From positions 136,664-200,663 of the forward strand of contig UBMI01000019.1 in the NCBI GenBank assembly GCA_900466475.1: DNA of 64,000 nt. Direction: 5' to 3'. This stretch comes from Hyphomicrobiales bacterium (GTDB lineage Bacteria > Pseudomonadota > Alphaproteobacteria > Rhizobiales > Rhizobiaceae). Shown one piece after another: positions 17,394 to 26,186 of this stretch. Each line of letters opens with the position of its first letter. The stretch's first letter is position 1. Position numbers and translations under genes: made by a program. Below the pieces are notes generated by a model. It made no database searches, had not been told where the DNA came from, and saw only the letters and a program-made list of their open reading frames with translations.

Positions 17394-18345
17394 TGAAACT
17401 GATCTCTCGCGCGCCGATCTCAATCTCCTCGTGCTTTTCGAAGCCGTCATCGAGGAGGGCCATGTCGGCCGCGCCGCCGACCGGCTGAACATCTCACCGT
17501 CAGCGGTCAGCCACGGGCTTCAGCGCCTGCGGCGGATGCTCAACGATCCGCTGTTCGTGAGGACGCCGAGAGGCGTGGTGGCGACGGCGCGCGCGATGGA
17601 GCTTGCAGCACCTGTTGCCGAGATTCTCGCCAGGGTGCGAAGCGTGATAGCGACGGCCGAGCCCTTCGATCCGGCGAGGTCGAGCCGCCGGTTCACGCTG
17701 GGGGCGCCGGATGGTGTTTCCGCGGTCTTCCTGTCCGCGCTGCTCTCGGGATTGGAAAGGACGGCGCCTGAGATCGATATCAGCATACGCCAGCTGCTGC
17801 CGGAGCAGGGCGAAAGCGCGCCTGCGCGGGCCTGGCGCAATGCGTTTGGCGAGCTGGAAGCGCGCGCCATGGACATTGCGATCGTGCCTTCCGATGACAT
17901 TCCGGCGCGCTTCCATAGCCTGACGCTCTATGAGGAGGACTTCGTCATTGCCATGCGCGCCGGTCATCCTTTCGCTGAGGAACCGACGCTCGAGCGCTAT
18001 GTCGGGATGCGCCACCTCGTCGTTTCACTTGGTGGCGATCCGCACGGTTTCGTCGACACGGCCCTCGAACAGATGGGCTTGAGCAGGCGGATGGCGCTGA
18101 CGGTGCCAAACTTCATGTTCGCGCTCGCCATCGCCGGCGAGAGCGACATGCTCGTTGCCGTCCCCCGGCGCTTTGCGGCACTCTACGCCCCGCGCTTCGG
18201 CCTCACGACGGTGGATGCGCCTTTGCCGCTGCCGCGTTTCCGGCTGAGCGCCGTCGCCCCGCGCGCCGCGATGATGGATGCGGGCCTCAGCTGGCTGTTC
18301 GGGATGCTGCAGTCGGCATGCGAGGGTTCTGCGGGATCGGCCTGA
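17386..18345 (+). CDS. LysR family transcriptional regulator
   Basis: The 319-residue protein has an N-terminal winged helix-turn-helix (residues about 8-65; AADRLNISPSAVSHGLQRLR) and a C-terminal periplasmic-binding-like effector domain. The opening DLNLLVLFEAV and the phrase FVRTPRGVVAT are typical of the NodD/NahR-like LysR branch. The ATG at 17386 is the natural start. It is divergent from the SnoaL-like gene and carries a LysR box over its own start codon. The gene downstream (DHA2 pump) is on the opposite strand and has its own LysR partner at 19902. Confidence 0.9.
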   Translation: MLNETDLSRADLNLLVLFEAVIEEGHVGRAADRLNISPSAVSHGLQRLRRMLNDPLFVRTPRGVVATARAMELAAPVAEILARVRSVIATAEPFDPARSSRRFTLGAPDGVSAVFLSALLSGLERTAPEIDISIRQLLPEQGESAPARAWRNAFGELEARAMDIAIVPSDDIPARFHSLTLYEEDFVIAMRAGHPFAEEPTLERYVGMRHLVVSLGGDPHGFVDTALEQMGLSRRMALTVPNFMFALAIAGESDMLVAVPRRFAALYAPRFGLTTVDAPLPLPRFRLSAVAPRAAMMDAGLSWLFGMLQSACEGSAGSA

Positions 18346-18387
18346 CCGGGAACGAACGAATGCTCTCGGCCCTGGCGAACAGAATGC

Positions 18388-19782
18388 TCATCGACTGCTA
18401 GCTCCAGATTGTCCCGCCAGTTCGTAGCGGGCGCGGCTCAGGCTGACCAGGCTGGCAATTGCCGCGCAGGCAGCCGACACGACGACCGCAGATTCGAGCG
18501 CGGCAGAGAGCGGCAATGTCGCGAAGATGAGCGACATGGAGATCCCGCCCAGGGTCTGGCCGAGAAGCCGTGCAGTGCCCTGCATGGCGCCTGCCGCGCC
18601 GCTTCGGGCTTTCGGAGCCGAGAGCAGCAGGATGCGGTTGTTCGGCGTCTGGAACAGGCCGAAACCCAGGCCGGCGATGACAGTGCCGACCAGAAACGCG
18701 ATGCCTCTCGGATCGGGCGGGCAGAGAACTGCCACAAGGAGGCCGACAGCCAGCAGCGCGCCGCCTGTCGCGCAAAGCCATGCGGTCTTGACGCGGTTTG
18801 CCAGACGTCCCGACAATGGCGCGATGATCGCCGTCGCAACCGGCCAGGGCATCATGTAGAGACCGGCCAGAACCGGGGTCATGTGCAGCCTGTGCTGGAG
18901 ATAGAAGGGTAGCGCGATGTAGCTCAGCATCTGGCCGCAGAAGCAGGATATCGAGGCGATGACTGCGACGCGGAATGCGGGTGCCGCCAGGAGATCCGTC
19001 GGAATGATCGGGGCATCGCTTTTGCGTTCCAGGCGCAGCAGGACGACTAGGCAAGCTACCGAGGCGGCAATGAGGACCGTGCCGCTTGCCGGCGCGGTTG
19101 CTATCCGGTCGGTGCCGCAGAAGAAGAGGATGAACATCGACGTGTTGGCCAGCAAGGCCTTGATGTTCAGCTTTCGCTTCGTGCCCTGCATCTTCTCCAG
19201 CAGACCGCCGCTGAGCAGCACGATGATGCCGATCGGTATATTGACCGCAAAGAGCCAGGGCCAGGTCGTGACGGAAAGGATGGCGCCGGCAATGCCTGGA
19301 CCGGCAGCGGAAGAAATCGCGATGACCATGGCATTGACGCCGATGATCGGACCCAGCATGTGCTGCGGCAGGGCCGAGCGCAGGTTCATCATGGCAAGCG
19401 CCATGATCGCGCCCGCGCCGAGGCCCTGCGCGAAACGGGCAAGGATCAGCAGGGAAAGGTCGCCCGCGAAGGCGCAGGCAGCCGAAGCCGCTGTGAACAG
19501 CGCGACGCCGATCAGGAAGACCCGCCGCGCGCCATAGACTTCCCCGAGCGCGCCACAGGGAAGAAGGGCGACCAGCACGGCCAGCTGATAGGCTGAGACG
19601 ACCCATACGGTGCTGCCCGCTTCCACGTGCAGCGAAAGCGCGATCGAGGGCAGGGCGACGTTGGCAATGGCTCCATCAAGAACGACGAGAACAGCCGAGA
19701 GAAGGATGAGTGCGATGGCCATGTACTGTCGAGGCGATGCCGGGCCATCCTGAGAAATCGGTGCGGTGGAGGCGAGGGACAT
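18388..19782 (-). CDS. MFS transporter, DHA2-type multidrug pump
   Basis: A 464-residue membrane protein with about fourteen hydrophobic segments, as in the 14-helix DHA2 branch of drug:H+ antiporters. The first helix carries V-V-L-D-G-A-I-A-N-V-A-L-P, a version of the family motif D1. The helix-5 antiporter motif C region reads SSAAGPGIAGAIL. Start ATG at 19782 gives a short polar N-terminus before helix 1. It is divergent from the LysR gene at 19902, with a 119-base shared control region containing two direct copies of ATCAAACG. Likely exports a toxic organic compound; the substrate is not visible. Confidence 0.88.
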   Translation of the reverse strand: MSLASTAPISQDGPASPRQYMAIALILLSAVLVVLDGAIANVALPSIALSLHVEAGSTVWVVSAYQLAVLVALLPCGALGEVYGARRVFLIGVALFTAASAACAFAGDLSLLILARFAQGLGAGAIMALAMMNLRSALPQHMLGPIIGVNAMVIAISSAAGPGIAGAILSVTTWPWLFAVNIPIGIIVLLSGGLLEKMQGTKRKLNIKALLANTSMFILFFCGTDRIATAPASGTVLIAASVACLVVLLRLERKSDAPIIPTDLLAAPAFRVAVIASISCFCGQMLSYIALPFYLQHRLHMTPVLAGLYMMPWPVATAIIAPLSGRLANRVKTAWLCATGGALLAVGLLVAVLCPPDPRGIAFLVGTVIAGLGFGLFQTPNNRILLLSAPKARSGAAGAMQGTARLLGQTLGGISMSLIFATLPLSAALESAVVVSAACAAIASLVSLSRARYELAGQSGASSR

Positions 19783-19855
19783 TGAGAAACTCCCAATCGT
19801 TGTCGGATGGCCGACCAGTTAGGCCTTGACGGCTGCAAGCGCCAGACGCAACGAA

Positions 19856-19879
19856 ATCAAACGACTGTTGCATCAAACG
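19856..19879. promoter_or_regulatory. Direct repeats in LysR/MFS divergon
   Basis: ATCAAACG occurs at 19856-19863 and again at 19872-19879, 16 bases (about 1.5 helical turns) apart, between the divergent pump and LysR genes. This is a weak candidate for a regulator site. Confidence 0.3.
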
Positions 19880-19901
19880 CCATGCCTGAGTAAATTGAAC
19901 C

Positions 19902-20801
19902 ATGTCCGATCTCGACCTCAATCTTCTGGTGGCACTGGATGCGCTGTTGCGCGAGAGAAGCGTATCGGCCGCCGCGCGCCGGCTTGGCCTCAGTACATCA
20001 GCCATGAGCCGGACGCTGTCACGGTTGAGGGCTGCGCTCGGCGATCCGATCCTTGTGCCGGCCGGTCGCGGCATGGTCGCAACGCCCCATGCTCTGGCGA
20101 TTGCCGAAGACGTGCATTCGTTGAGAGAAGCCGTGAAAGCGGTGCTCAGTCCGCCGTCAACAGTGGAAATCCGCGAGGTGCGCCGCGATTTCACCATCCG
20201 TGCCAATGAGGCGTTCGTGCTTATTTTTGCCGCGGGCCTGAGCGCTGCTGTGGCGAACACGGCACCAGGGATAAGGCTTCGGTTTGCGCCGCGAGCGGAC
20301 AAGGACGTTCAATCCCTGAGAGACGCGGCCGTGGATCTCGATATCGGCGTCCTGCCGACGGAGAGCGGGGAACTGCGTTGCCAGACCCTTTTTCACGACC
20401 GGTATGTGGGTCTTGCCAGGACAGGACACCCGATTTTCGATGCAGATCCGATCACGGTCGAGAGCTATTCCGCCTGGGGCCACGTACTCTTTTCACCGCA
20501 CGCGGATTTTGCCGGCCCGGTCGACAGGGCGCTCGCCGAACTCGGCGTCTACCGCGACGTCAGACTGATCGTGCCGAGCTTTCCAACAGTAATCGCGGTT
20601 GCTGCGGCATCCGATTTGATCGGCGCGATTCCGAATTCCTATCGCAAATCCGCCGCAACAAGCCAGATCAGGACTTTCGACCTGCCGGTCGCGGTGCCGG
20701 GTTTCGACATCGTCCAGGCGTGGCACCCGCGGATGGATGCAGATCCCGTTCATCGTTGGCTGAGAGCGCTGATCTTCGAGACGTTCAAGTCAATGAACTG
20801 A
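19902..20801 (+). CDS. LysR family transcriptional regulator
   Basis: A 299-residue LysR protein with helix-turn-helix at about residues 3-62 (SVSAAARRLGLSTSAMSRTL) and an effector domain resembling the NodD/NahR-like group (IRANEAFVLIFAAGL, then PHADFAGPVDRALAE). It begins DLDLNLLVALDALL, usual for this branch. The ATG at 19902 lies next to a weak ribosome site. It is divergent from the DHA2 pump gene, so it probably senses the exported compound and controls the pump. Confidence 0.9.
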   Translation: MSDLDLNLLVALDALLRERSVSAAARRLGLSTSAMSRTLSRLRAALGDPILVPAGRGMVATPHALAIAEDVHSLREAVKAVLSPPSTVEIREVRRDFTIRANEAFVLIFAAGLSAAVANTAPGIRLRFAPRADKDVQSLRDAAVDLDIGVLPTESGELRCQTLFHDRYVGLARTGHPIFDADPITVESYSAWGHVLFSPHADFAGPVDRALAELGVYRDVRLIVPSFPTVIAVAAASDLIGAIPNSYRKSAATSQIRTFDLPVAVPGFDIVQAWHPRMDADPVHRWLRALIFETFKSMN

Positions 20802-20948
20802 GCGCGCATTCGATAGTGAAAAGGACGGGTATCGGGGCAAGGCAGACGCTGTTCGTCGCCGTGCGCCGGCCGCTTTTGCGCGTGCCGCTTTGATGGCCGA
20901 TTGACAGACATCACTCCTTGTTCCAGCGCCGTCGACGTATTCATCCTG

Positions 20949-20965
20949 ATATAACGCCGTTGTAT
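20949..20965. promoter_or_regulatory. Inverted repeat upstream of the FecCD-type transport operon
   Basis: ATATAACG-C-CGTTGTAT is an inverted repeat with one mismatch, 46 bases before the operon. The half-site ATATAACG resembles half-sites of ModE-type molybdate operators, though the arm order differs from the E. coli site. Tentative. Confidence 0.35.
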
Positions 20966-21010
20966 ACGGCCGAATATCATGCTAGCGGTCGGCTCCATCC
21001 TTGAGGACCC

Positions 21011-22075
21011 ATGCCCATGATCGCCCGTCTCGCTTTCGTTGCGAAAATCGCCATTGCTATCAGTGGTTTATTGTTGTCTGCCCCTGCCTGGGCCGACCGT
21101 CTGGTTACCGATCAGATCGGCCGACAGGTGCACATTCCGGATGTCGTCAGCCGTGTCGTCATCCTACAGCACCAGACGCTCAATATCGCCGTGCAGATGG
21201 ATGCGATGGACAAGGTGGTCGGTGTACTCGACGAGTGGAAGAAGCAGCTCGGCGCCAATTATGTGCGTCTCGCACCACAGCTTCCGAACCTTGCAATGCC
21301 GGGTGGCCTCACCAAGGTCAATATCGAGGAATTGCTGAAGCTGAAGCCGGATGTGGTGTTCGTCACCAACTACGCGCCGGCCGACATGGTCAAGCAGATC
21401 GAAGATGCCGGGCTCGCCGTCGTCGCCATCTCGCTGCTCGACGTGCCGCCGGCGGAAGCCGTCAAGCTCAATCCGAGCGTCAAGGACGAGCCGGCTGCCA
21501 TCGACGCTGGTTTCGCGACCGGCGTGCGGCTGATCGCCGACGTGCTTGACCGCAAGGAAAAGGGCGAAGAGATGATCGCGGCCACCAAGAAGACCCGCAA
21601 GCTCGTTGCCGACCGGCTCGCCGACATCCCGGAAGACAAGCGCGTCGCCACCTACATGGCCAATCCGGACCTCTCCACCTATGGCCGCGGCAAATATACC
21701 GGCCTGATGATGGAGCGCGCCGGCGCCCGCAACGTTGCGAACTCGATCGCCGGTTTCAAGCAGGTGTCGATGGAAGACGTCCTGACATGGAACCCGGCCG
21801 TCATCTTCGTCCAGGAGCGTTATCCGGCTGTCGTCGACGAGATCAGGAAGGCCGATTCCTGGCATACGATCGATGCCGTCAAGAACGGCAAGGTCTACCT
21901 GATGCCGGAATATGCCAAGGCCTGGGGCTATCCGATGCCGGAAGCGATGGCGCTCGGTGAACTCTGGATGGCGAAGGAGCTTTATCCCGAGCGGTTCAAG
22001 GATATCGACATGCAGAAGGAAGCGGATGCCTATTACAAGGAGTTCTACCGCACCGACTATCGCCCTGCGCAATGA
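21011..22075 (+). CDS. ABC transporter periplasmic binding protein (FhuD/TroA-like)
   Basis: A 354-residue binding protein with a signal peptide ending SAPAWADR. The mature part has the two-lobed Peripla_BP_2 fold used for metal-chelate, cobalamin and some oxyanion uptake: LVTDQIGRQVHIP at the N-terminus, then NIEELLKLKPDVVFV, and a C-terminal AGARNVANSI and MPEYAKAWGYPMPEA. The ATG at 21017 is better spaced from GAGGA than the one at 21011; both give the same signal peptide. It is the first gene of an operon whose next gene overlaps by 4 bases (ATGA). Ligand is unknown; a ModA-like protein in the same operon hints at molybdate or tungstate. Confidence 0.87.
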   Translation: MPMIARLAFVAKIAIAISGLLLSAPAWADRLVTDQIGRQVHIPDVVSRVVILQHQTLNIAVQMDAMDKVVGVLDEWKKQLGANYVRLAPQLPNLAMPGGLTKVNIEELLKLKPDVVFVTNYAPADMVKQIEDAGLAVVAISLLDVPPAEAVKLNPSVKDEPAAIDAGFATGVRLIADVLDRKEKGEEMIAATKKTRKLVADRLADIPEDKRVATYMANPDLSTYGRGKYTGLMMERAGARNVANSIAGFKQVSMEDVLTWNPAVIFVQERYPAVVDEIRKADSWHTIDAVKNGKVYLMPEYAKAWGYPMPEAMALGELWMAKELYPERFKDIDMQKEADAYYKEFYRTDYRPAQ

Positions 22076-23106
22076 ATGACGACGTCTTCCCGCGACGCCC
22101 GCCATCGGTGATCATCGCCATACTGGCGGTCACTCTGGCGCTCGTCGCGGTCGCTTCCCTTGGCATAGGCCGTTACGACATTCCGTTCGCACGGGTAATC
22201 GAGATCCTCTGGGCGCCGATTTCGCCACCGGACGTGCCGGTAACGCCGACCGAGGCGAACGTCGTCTTCACGGTGCGCATGCCGCGCATCCTGCTGGCGC
22301 TTCTGGCCGGCGCGGGTCTCGCACTCTCCGGCGCCACGATGCAGGGCGTGTTCCGCAATCCGCTCGTGGGGCCGCAGGTGATGGGCGTCTCCTCGGGCGC
22401 TGCCTTCGGTGGTGTGCTCGCCATCCTCTTTAGCTTTCCGCGTTACGGGCTGCTTGGCTCGGCCTTCGTCTTCGGGCTTTCGGCTCTGGTTCTGGTCTAC
22501 GCGCTGAACGGCATCGTCGCGCGCCGCAACATCCTGGCGCTGGTACTGGCCGGTGTCGTCGTCACCGGCTTCTTCGGTGCGCTCGTCAGCCTTGTCCAGT
22601 ATCTGGCCGATACGGAGGACAAGCTGCCGGCCATGGTCTTCTGGCTGCTCGGCAGTTTCGCCACCGCCAATTGGGAAAAGTTCCTGCTGATCGCCGCACC
22701 GGTACTGATCTGCAGCTTTCTGCTGCTCGGCCTGCGCTGGCGCATCAATCTGCTCTCCATCGGCGACGAGGATGCCCGCGCCCTCGGCGTCAATGTCGAG
22801 CCGCTCCGTTGGCTGATCCTGATCCTCGTCTCCTGCATCGTATCGGCGCAGGTGGCCGTCAGCGGCGCTATCGGCTGGGTCGGGCTGGTCGTGCCGCATA
22901 TGGCGCGCATGCTAGTCGGCCCCGATCACCGGGTGATGATGCCGGCCTCGTTAATCATCGGCGCGCTCTACCTGCTGATAATCGATACCGTCGCCCGCAC
23001 TGCCACAGCCACGGAAATCCCGCTCGGTATCCTGACCGCGCTGATCGGCACGCCGGTCTTCGCGCTGGTGTTGAAGCAGACCCAGAGAGGCGCACGTGGA
23101 TTCTGA
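22072..23106 (+). CDS. FecCD family ABC transporter permease
   Basis: The 344-residue protein has the multi-helix pattern of BtuC/FhuB/FecCD-type permeases. Visible family segments are RMPRILLALLAGAGLALSG, FRNPLVGPQVMGVSSGAAFG and VSGAIGWVGLVVPHMAR, the last being the coupling-helix region that meets the ATPase. It overlaps the binding-protein gene by ATGA and the ATPase gene by 11 bases, so the three are translationally coupled. Two copies would form the membrane channel of a type II importer, like MolB2C2 or BtuC2D2. Confidence 0.92.
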   Translation: MNDDVFPRRPPSVIIAILAVTLALVAVASLGIGRYDIPFARVIEILWAPISPPDVPVTPTEANVVFTVRMPRILLALLAGAGLALSGATMQGVFRNPLVGPQVMGVSSGAAFGGVLAILFSFPRYGLLGSAFVFGLSALVLVYALNGIVARRNILALVLAGVVVTGFFGALVSLVQYLADTEDKLPAMVFWLLGSFATANWEKFLLIAAPVLICSFLLLGLRWRINLLSIGDEDARALGVNVEPLRWLILILVSCIVSAQVAVSGAIGWVGLVVPHMARMLVGPDHRVMMPASLIIGALYLLIIDTVARTATATEIPLGILTALIGTPVFALVLKQTQRGARGF

Positions 23107-23884
23107 TCCGGTCATGCTGCGCATCGAGGCCGTCAGCCAGTCCTATGACGGCGAGCACTGGCAGTTCCGCGATCTCGACTTCGACCTGAGGGCAGGTGAG
23201 ATCACCGCTATCCTGGGGCCGAACGGACGCGGAAAATCGACATTGCTGCGGGTTTTGGCAGGACTTCTGAAGCCAACCTCCGGCAGGATGGAACTCAATC
23301 GCGGCACTGGCTTCGTACCGCAGGAATTCATCGGCTCCTTTCCCTATTCGGTGCTGGATGTGGTGCTGATGGGCCGCGCCCGGCATATCGCGGTTTTCCA
23401 GACGCCGCGAAAGCGCGATGTGGAAAAGGCGATGGCGGCACTCAGCGCCACCGGCATGGCCGATTACGCATCGCGCAATATCGAGGCTTTGTCTGGTGGC
23501 GAGCGTCAACTCGTGCTGATTGCCCGCGCGCTTGCGGGTGAGAATGCGGTTCTGTTGCTCGACGAGCCGGCATCCGCGCTCGACCTGAAAAATCAGGATG
23601 TCGTGCTCTCCCTGCTCAGCGAATTGGCCGACCGTGAAAAGCTCGCCATTGCCTTTACTACCCATCAGCCCAACCACGCGGTCGCCGTGGCTGACAAGGT
23701 GCTGCTCATGCTGCCACAGACGAAAACCGTCTTCGGCGCAACCGAAGAGGTGATGACGGAAGCCTATCTGGAAGCGCTTTACGGCATTCCGATCCTGTCC
23801 GCGCGCCTCGGCAGCGGTGAGCGCGAAGAAACCGCTTTCGTGCCGCTCTTCCGGCGAAGAGACCGAAAAGGAGAACGTCGATGA
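23096..23884 (+). CDS. ABC transporter ATP-binding protein
   Basis: A 262-residue ATPase of a FecE/BtuD-type importer. Walker A is G41-P-N-G-R-G-K-S-T, the signature is LSGGERQLVLIARAL and Walker B is VLLLDEPASALDL, followed by a switch His in T-T-H-Q-P-N-H. The GTG at 23096 begins inside the permease gene; an ATG at 23114 is an alternative start. The 3' end overlaps the next gene by ATGA. It energises import of whatever the 21011 protein binds. Confidence 0.92.
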   Translation: MDSDPVMLRIEAVSQSYDGEHWQFRDLDFDLRAGEITAILGPNGRGKSTLLRVLAGLLKPTSGRMELNRGTGFVPQEFIGSFPYSVLDVVLMGRARHIAVFQTPRKRDVEKAMAALSATGMADYASRNIEALSGGERQLVLIARALAGENAVLLLDEPASALDLKNQDVVLSLLSELADREKLAIAFTTHQPNHAVAVADKVLLMLPQTKTVFGATEEVMTEAYLEALYGIPILSARLGSGEREETAFVPLFRRRDRKGERR

Positions 23885-24612
23885 CCCAATCCGTGAAGGT
23901 GCTCTCCGCTGGCAGCATGCGGCATGCATTTCCTGCCATCATTGGCGCTTTCGGGCAGATGACGGGTATCGGGATTTCACTGTCACTCGGGCCTGCCGGC
24001 CTGTTGCGCGAGCGGATCGAGGCAGGCGAAGCATTCCATCTTTTTGCTTCGGCCAATATGGCGCATCCGCGACGTCTCGCTTCCCTCGGCATTACGGAAG
24101 AGCCCATCTGCTTCGCGCGCAATCGGCTTTGCGTGATCGCACGCGCCGATCTCGGCCTCGCGACGGAGAATTTTCTCGACATCCTCTCAGATCCCCAGGT
24201 GAAGATCGGCACATCGACGCCAGGCGACGATCCTTCCGGGGACTATGCTTTCGAGGTTTTCGACCTTGTGGAGGCGAAGCATCCAGGCATGGGCGTCGCG
24301 CTGAAAGCGCGTGCGCGGCAACTGGTCGGCGGCCGCAATTCGCCGCCGACACCGCCCGGCAAGGGCGGCGGTTATCTGATCACTGACGGCGAAGCCGACC
24401 TTTTCCTGGGCTATTATTCCAACGCCCGGCTGCTGGAGGCCGACCCAGCTTTCCGCGCCGTGGAAATCCCGGCGGAATTCTCTCCCAAGGTCGAATATGG
24501 TTTGGGGCTGTGCAAGGGCGCTCCGGATGATGCGAGAGAACTGCGGGATTTTCTCCTGTCGGATCAAGGGCAGGAGATATTGAAAGGAGCAGGCTTTTCG
24601 CGGGTCGGTTAG
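23881..24612 (+). CDS. ModA-like substrate-binding domain protein without signal peptide
   Basis: The 243-residue protein matches the type II periplasmic-binding fold of molybdate-binding ModA. It opens with VKVLSAGSMRHAFPAI, then RERIEAGEAFHLFASANMAHP, and later VKIGTSTPGDDPSGDYAF and ITDGEADLFLGYYSNA. Unlike ModA it has no signal peptide: the fold begins within five residues of the ATG. It therefore appears cytoplasmic. It overlaps the ATPase gene by ATGA and is the last gene of the operon. It might bind the imported oxyanion inside the cell as a sensor, buffer or carrier. A missed upstream start is excluded by the overlap arrangement. Ligand is inferred only from fold. Confidence 0.75.
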   Translation: MTQSVKVLSAGSMRHAFPAIIGAFGQMTGIGISLSLGPAGLLRERIEAGEAFHLFASANMAHPRRLASLGITEEPICFARNRLCVIARADLGLATENFLDILSDPQVKIGTSTPGDDPSGDYAFEVFDLVEAKHPGMGVALKARARQLVGGRNSPPTPPGKGGGYLITDGEADLFLGYYSNARLLEADPAFRAVEIPAEFSPKVEYGLGLCKGAPDDARELRDFLLSDQGQEILKGAGFSRVG

Positions 24613-24808
24613 ATTCTGCGGATGCAATCCTCATGTGCCTGACCGTTCGGTGGATCGCAGCCATACGCGATAACCGAAACGCCACCATTGAACTCTCTCG
24701 CAAAAACTTGGCCGATCCCCGGCATTTGTTGGCAGCTTCGCGAAATCCGGCCCCCATCCGGAATGCTAGTCTCGCCTCACTTGCTTCCATTTCGAAAGGC
24801 CGTTGCCC

Positions 24809-25204
24809 GTGCTTCTGGATCGTTCCCGCCTGCCTGTCGTCTTCATCCGCACTGAGGCTAATGCCGAAACTCCCATCAATGATCAGATCGAGGCTCTCCT
24901 GGAGGAGCGGCGGCCTTTCGTGCTCGTCACGGATCACGCACCCGACGATCATGACGAGGACACGCAGGAGGAGCGCAAGGAGAGGGCGCTGTTTTTCAAG
25001 AAGATCAAGGACCGGATGAGGGCCTATTGCCGCGGCATGATCGTCATCGACGGCGGCAGGCCGATGTCGCCCGCCATCAAGATCGCGGCAGTCACGGCCG
25101 GAAAGGCCTTCGGCTTCGCGATCGTCTTTGCCGCAGATGAAGAGGAGGCGGAGCGCAAGGGGCGCAGCTTGCTCGGCAGCAGGGACGATGCCTGGTTACT
25201 CTGA
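24809..25204 (+). CDS. Conserved hypothetical protein
   Basis: A 131-residue protein beginning at GTG 24809 (AAAGG about 10 bases upstream); a TTG at 24803 is an alternative. The sequence alternates hydrophobic strands (PVVFIRTEANAET, PFVLVTDHAP, GMIVIDGG, GFAIVFAADEEEA) with charged helices, which looks like a small alpha/beta fold resembling STAS- or SpoIIAA-like proteins, but I cannot assign a family. It sits between the transport operon and an AraC regulator, and codon use matches its neighbours. Probably a real cytoplasmic protein of unknown role. Confidence 0.65.
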   Translation: MLLDRSRLPVVFIRTEANAETPINDQIEALLEERRPFVLVTDHAPDDHDEDTQEERKERALFFKKIKDRMRAYCRGMIVIDGGRPMSPAIKIAAVTAGKAFGFAIVFAADEEEAERKGRSLLGSRDDAWLL

Positions 25205-25261
25205 ATCCGGCTTCTGTGATAAGTCACGCGCCGTCGGCCAAGCTCGCAATGGGGATCGGCA

Positions 25262-26170
25262 ATGGATATTCCGGATAGATTTGACCCCGCGCGGATCGAC
25301 GATGTGTCGTGGCCGGCCTTCAGCTTCATCACCGAGACGACATTCGTCGGCGAGTCCGAGCCGCATCGCCACCAGAAGGCGCAGTTGCTCTACGTCATCA
25401 GCGGCGTGCTGACGATGAGGGCGGCCGGCGGTGTCTGGACGGTGCCGCCGAATTGCGCGCTGTGGATTCCGGGCGGCACCGCCCATAGCGGGCGCGTCTG
25501 CGGCCATGTCAGGATCGGCAATCTCTATGTCGACGCGAAACTAACCGACGGACTGCAGGACGAATGCGGCATTCTCTTCGTTCAGCCTTTTCTGCGCGAG
25601 CTGATCTTTCGGCTGGAGCCGCGCCCCGATAGTCCGGATATCGCGCCCGAACGGCTTAACCGGCTGGTGGGCGTGCTTCTCGATGAACTGCGCGCCGCGC
25701 CGCTCGAGCCGATCCACCTGCCGATGCCCGCCGACCGCAGGCTGCAGCGGCTGACGGAGGCGATGGTCGCCGAGCCCGGCCTGCGCTTCACCATAGACGA
25801 ATGGGGCGCGCGGGTCGGCGCCAGCAACCGCACGCTCAGCCGCCTGTTCCAGCGGGAGACGGGCATGTCCTTCATGCGCTGGCGCCAGCAGCTGCATATC
25901 GGCGTGGCGCTTCAGCGGCTGGCGGCCGGGCAGCTCGTGACCGTGATCGCCGGCGATCTCGGCTATGAAAGCGTCAGCGCCTTCATCGCCATGTTCCGCC
26001 GCATGCTCGGAACGACGCCGACGCGCTATTTCAGCGACCAGATGCCGGCGAGCCAGCACAGGCTGGAAATCACGGCGGACTGGCGCACGGAGCCGGGTGA
26101 GCGTGACGGCAGGGATGTTGCCAAGGGGTCGGCATCCAATCTGGTACCGTTCAGGCGGGAGCCGAACTGA
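25262..26170 (+). CDS. AraC family transcriptional regulator (NimR/cupin type)
   Basis: The 302-residue protein has an N-terminal cupin-like sensing domain (EPHRHQKAQLLYVISG, then VPPNCALWIPGGTAH) and a C-terminal double helix-turn-helix (about 180-275) containing GASNRTLSRLFQRETGMSF and the second helix region GYESVSAFIAMFRRMLGTTP. This pairing resembles NimR-like regulators, which often control nearby efflux genes. It starts 57 bases after the hypothetical gene on the same strand. No adjacent pump gene is present, so its target is unclear. Confidence 0.88.
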   Translation: MDIPDRFDPARIDDVSWPAFSFITETTFVGESEPHRHQKAQLLYVISGVLTMRAAGGVWTVPPNCALWIPGGTAHSGRVCGHVRIGNLYVDAKLTDGLQDECGILFVQPFLRELIFRLEPRPDSPDIAPERLNRLVGVLLDELRAAPLEPIHLPMPADRRLQRLTEAMVAEPGLRFTIDEWGARVGASNRTLSRLFQRETGMSFMRWRQQLHIGVALQRLAAGQLVTVIAGDLGYESVSAFIAMFRRMLGTTPTRYFSDQMPASQHRLEITADWRTEPGERDGRDVAKGSASNLVPFRREPN

Positions 26171-26186
26171 TATTTCCTAGCGAAGC

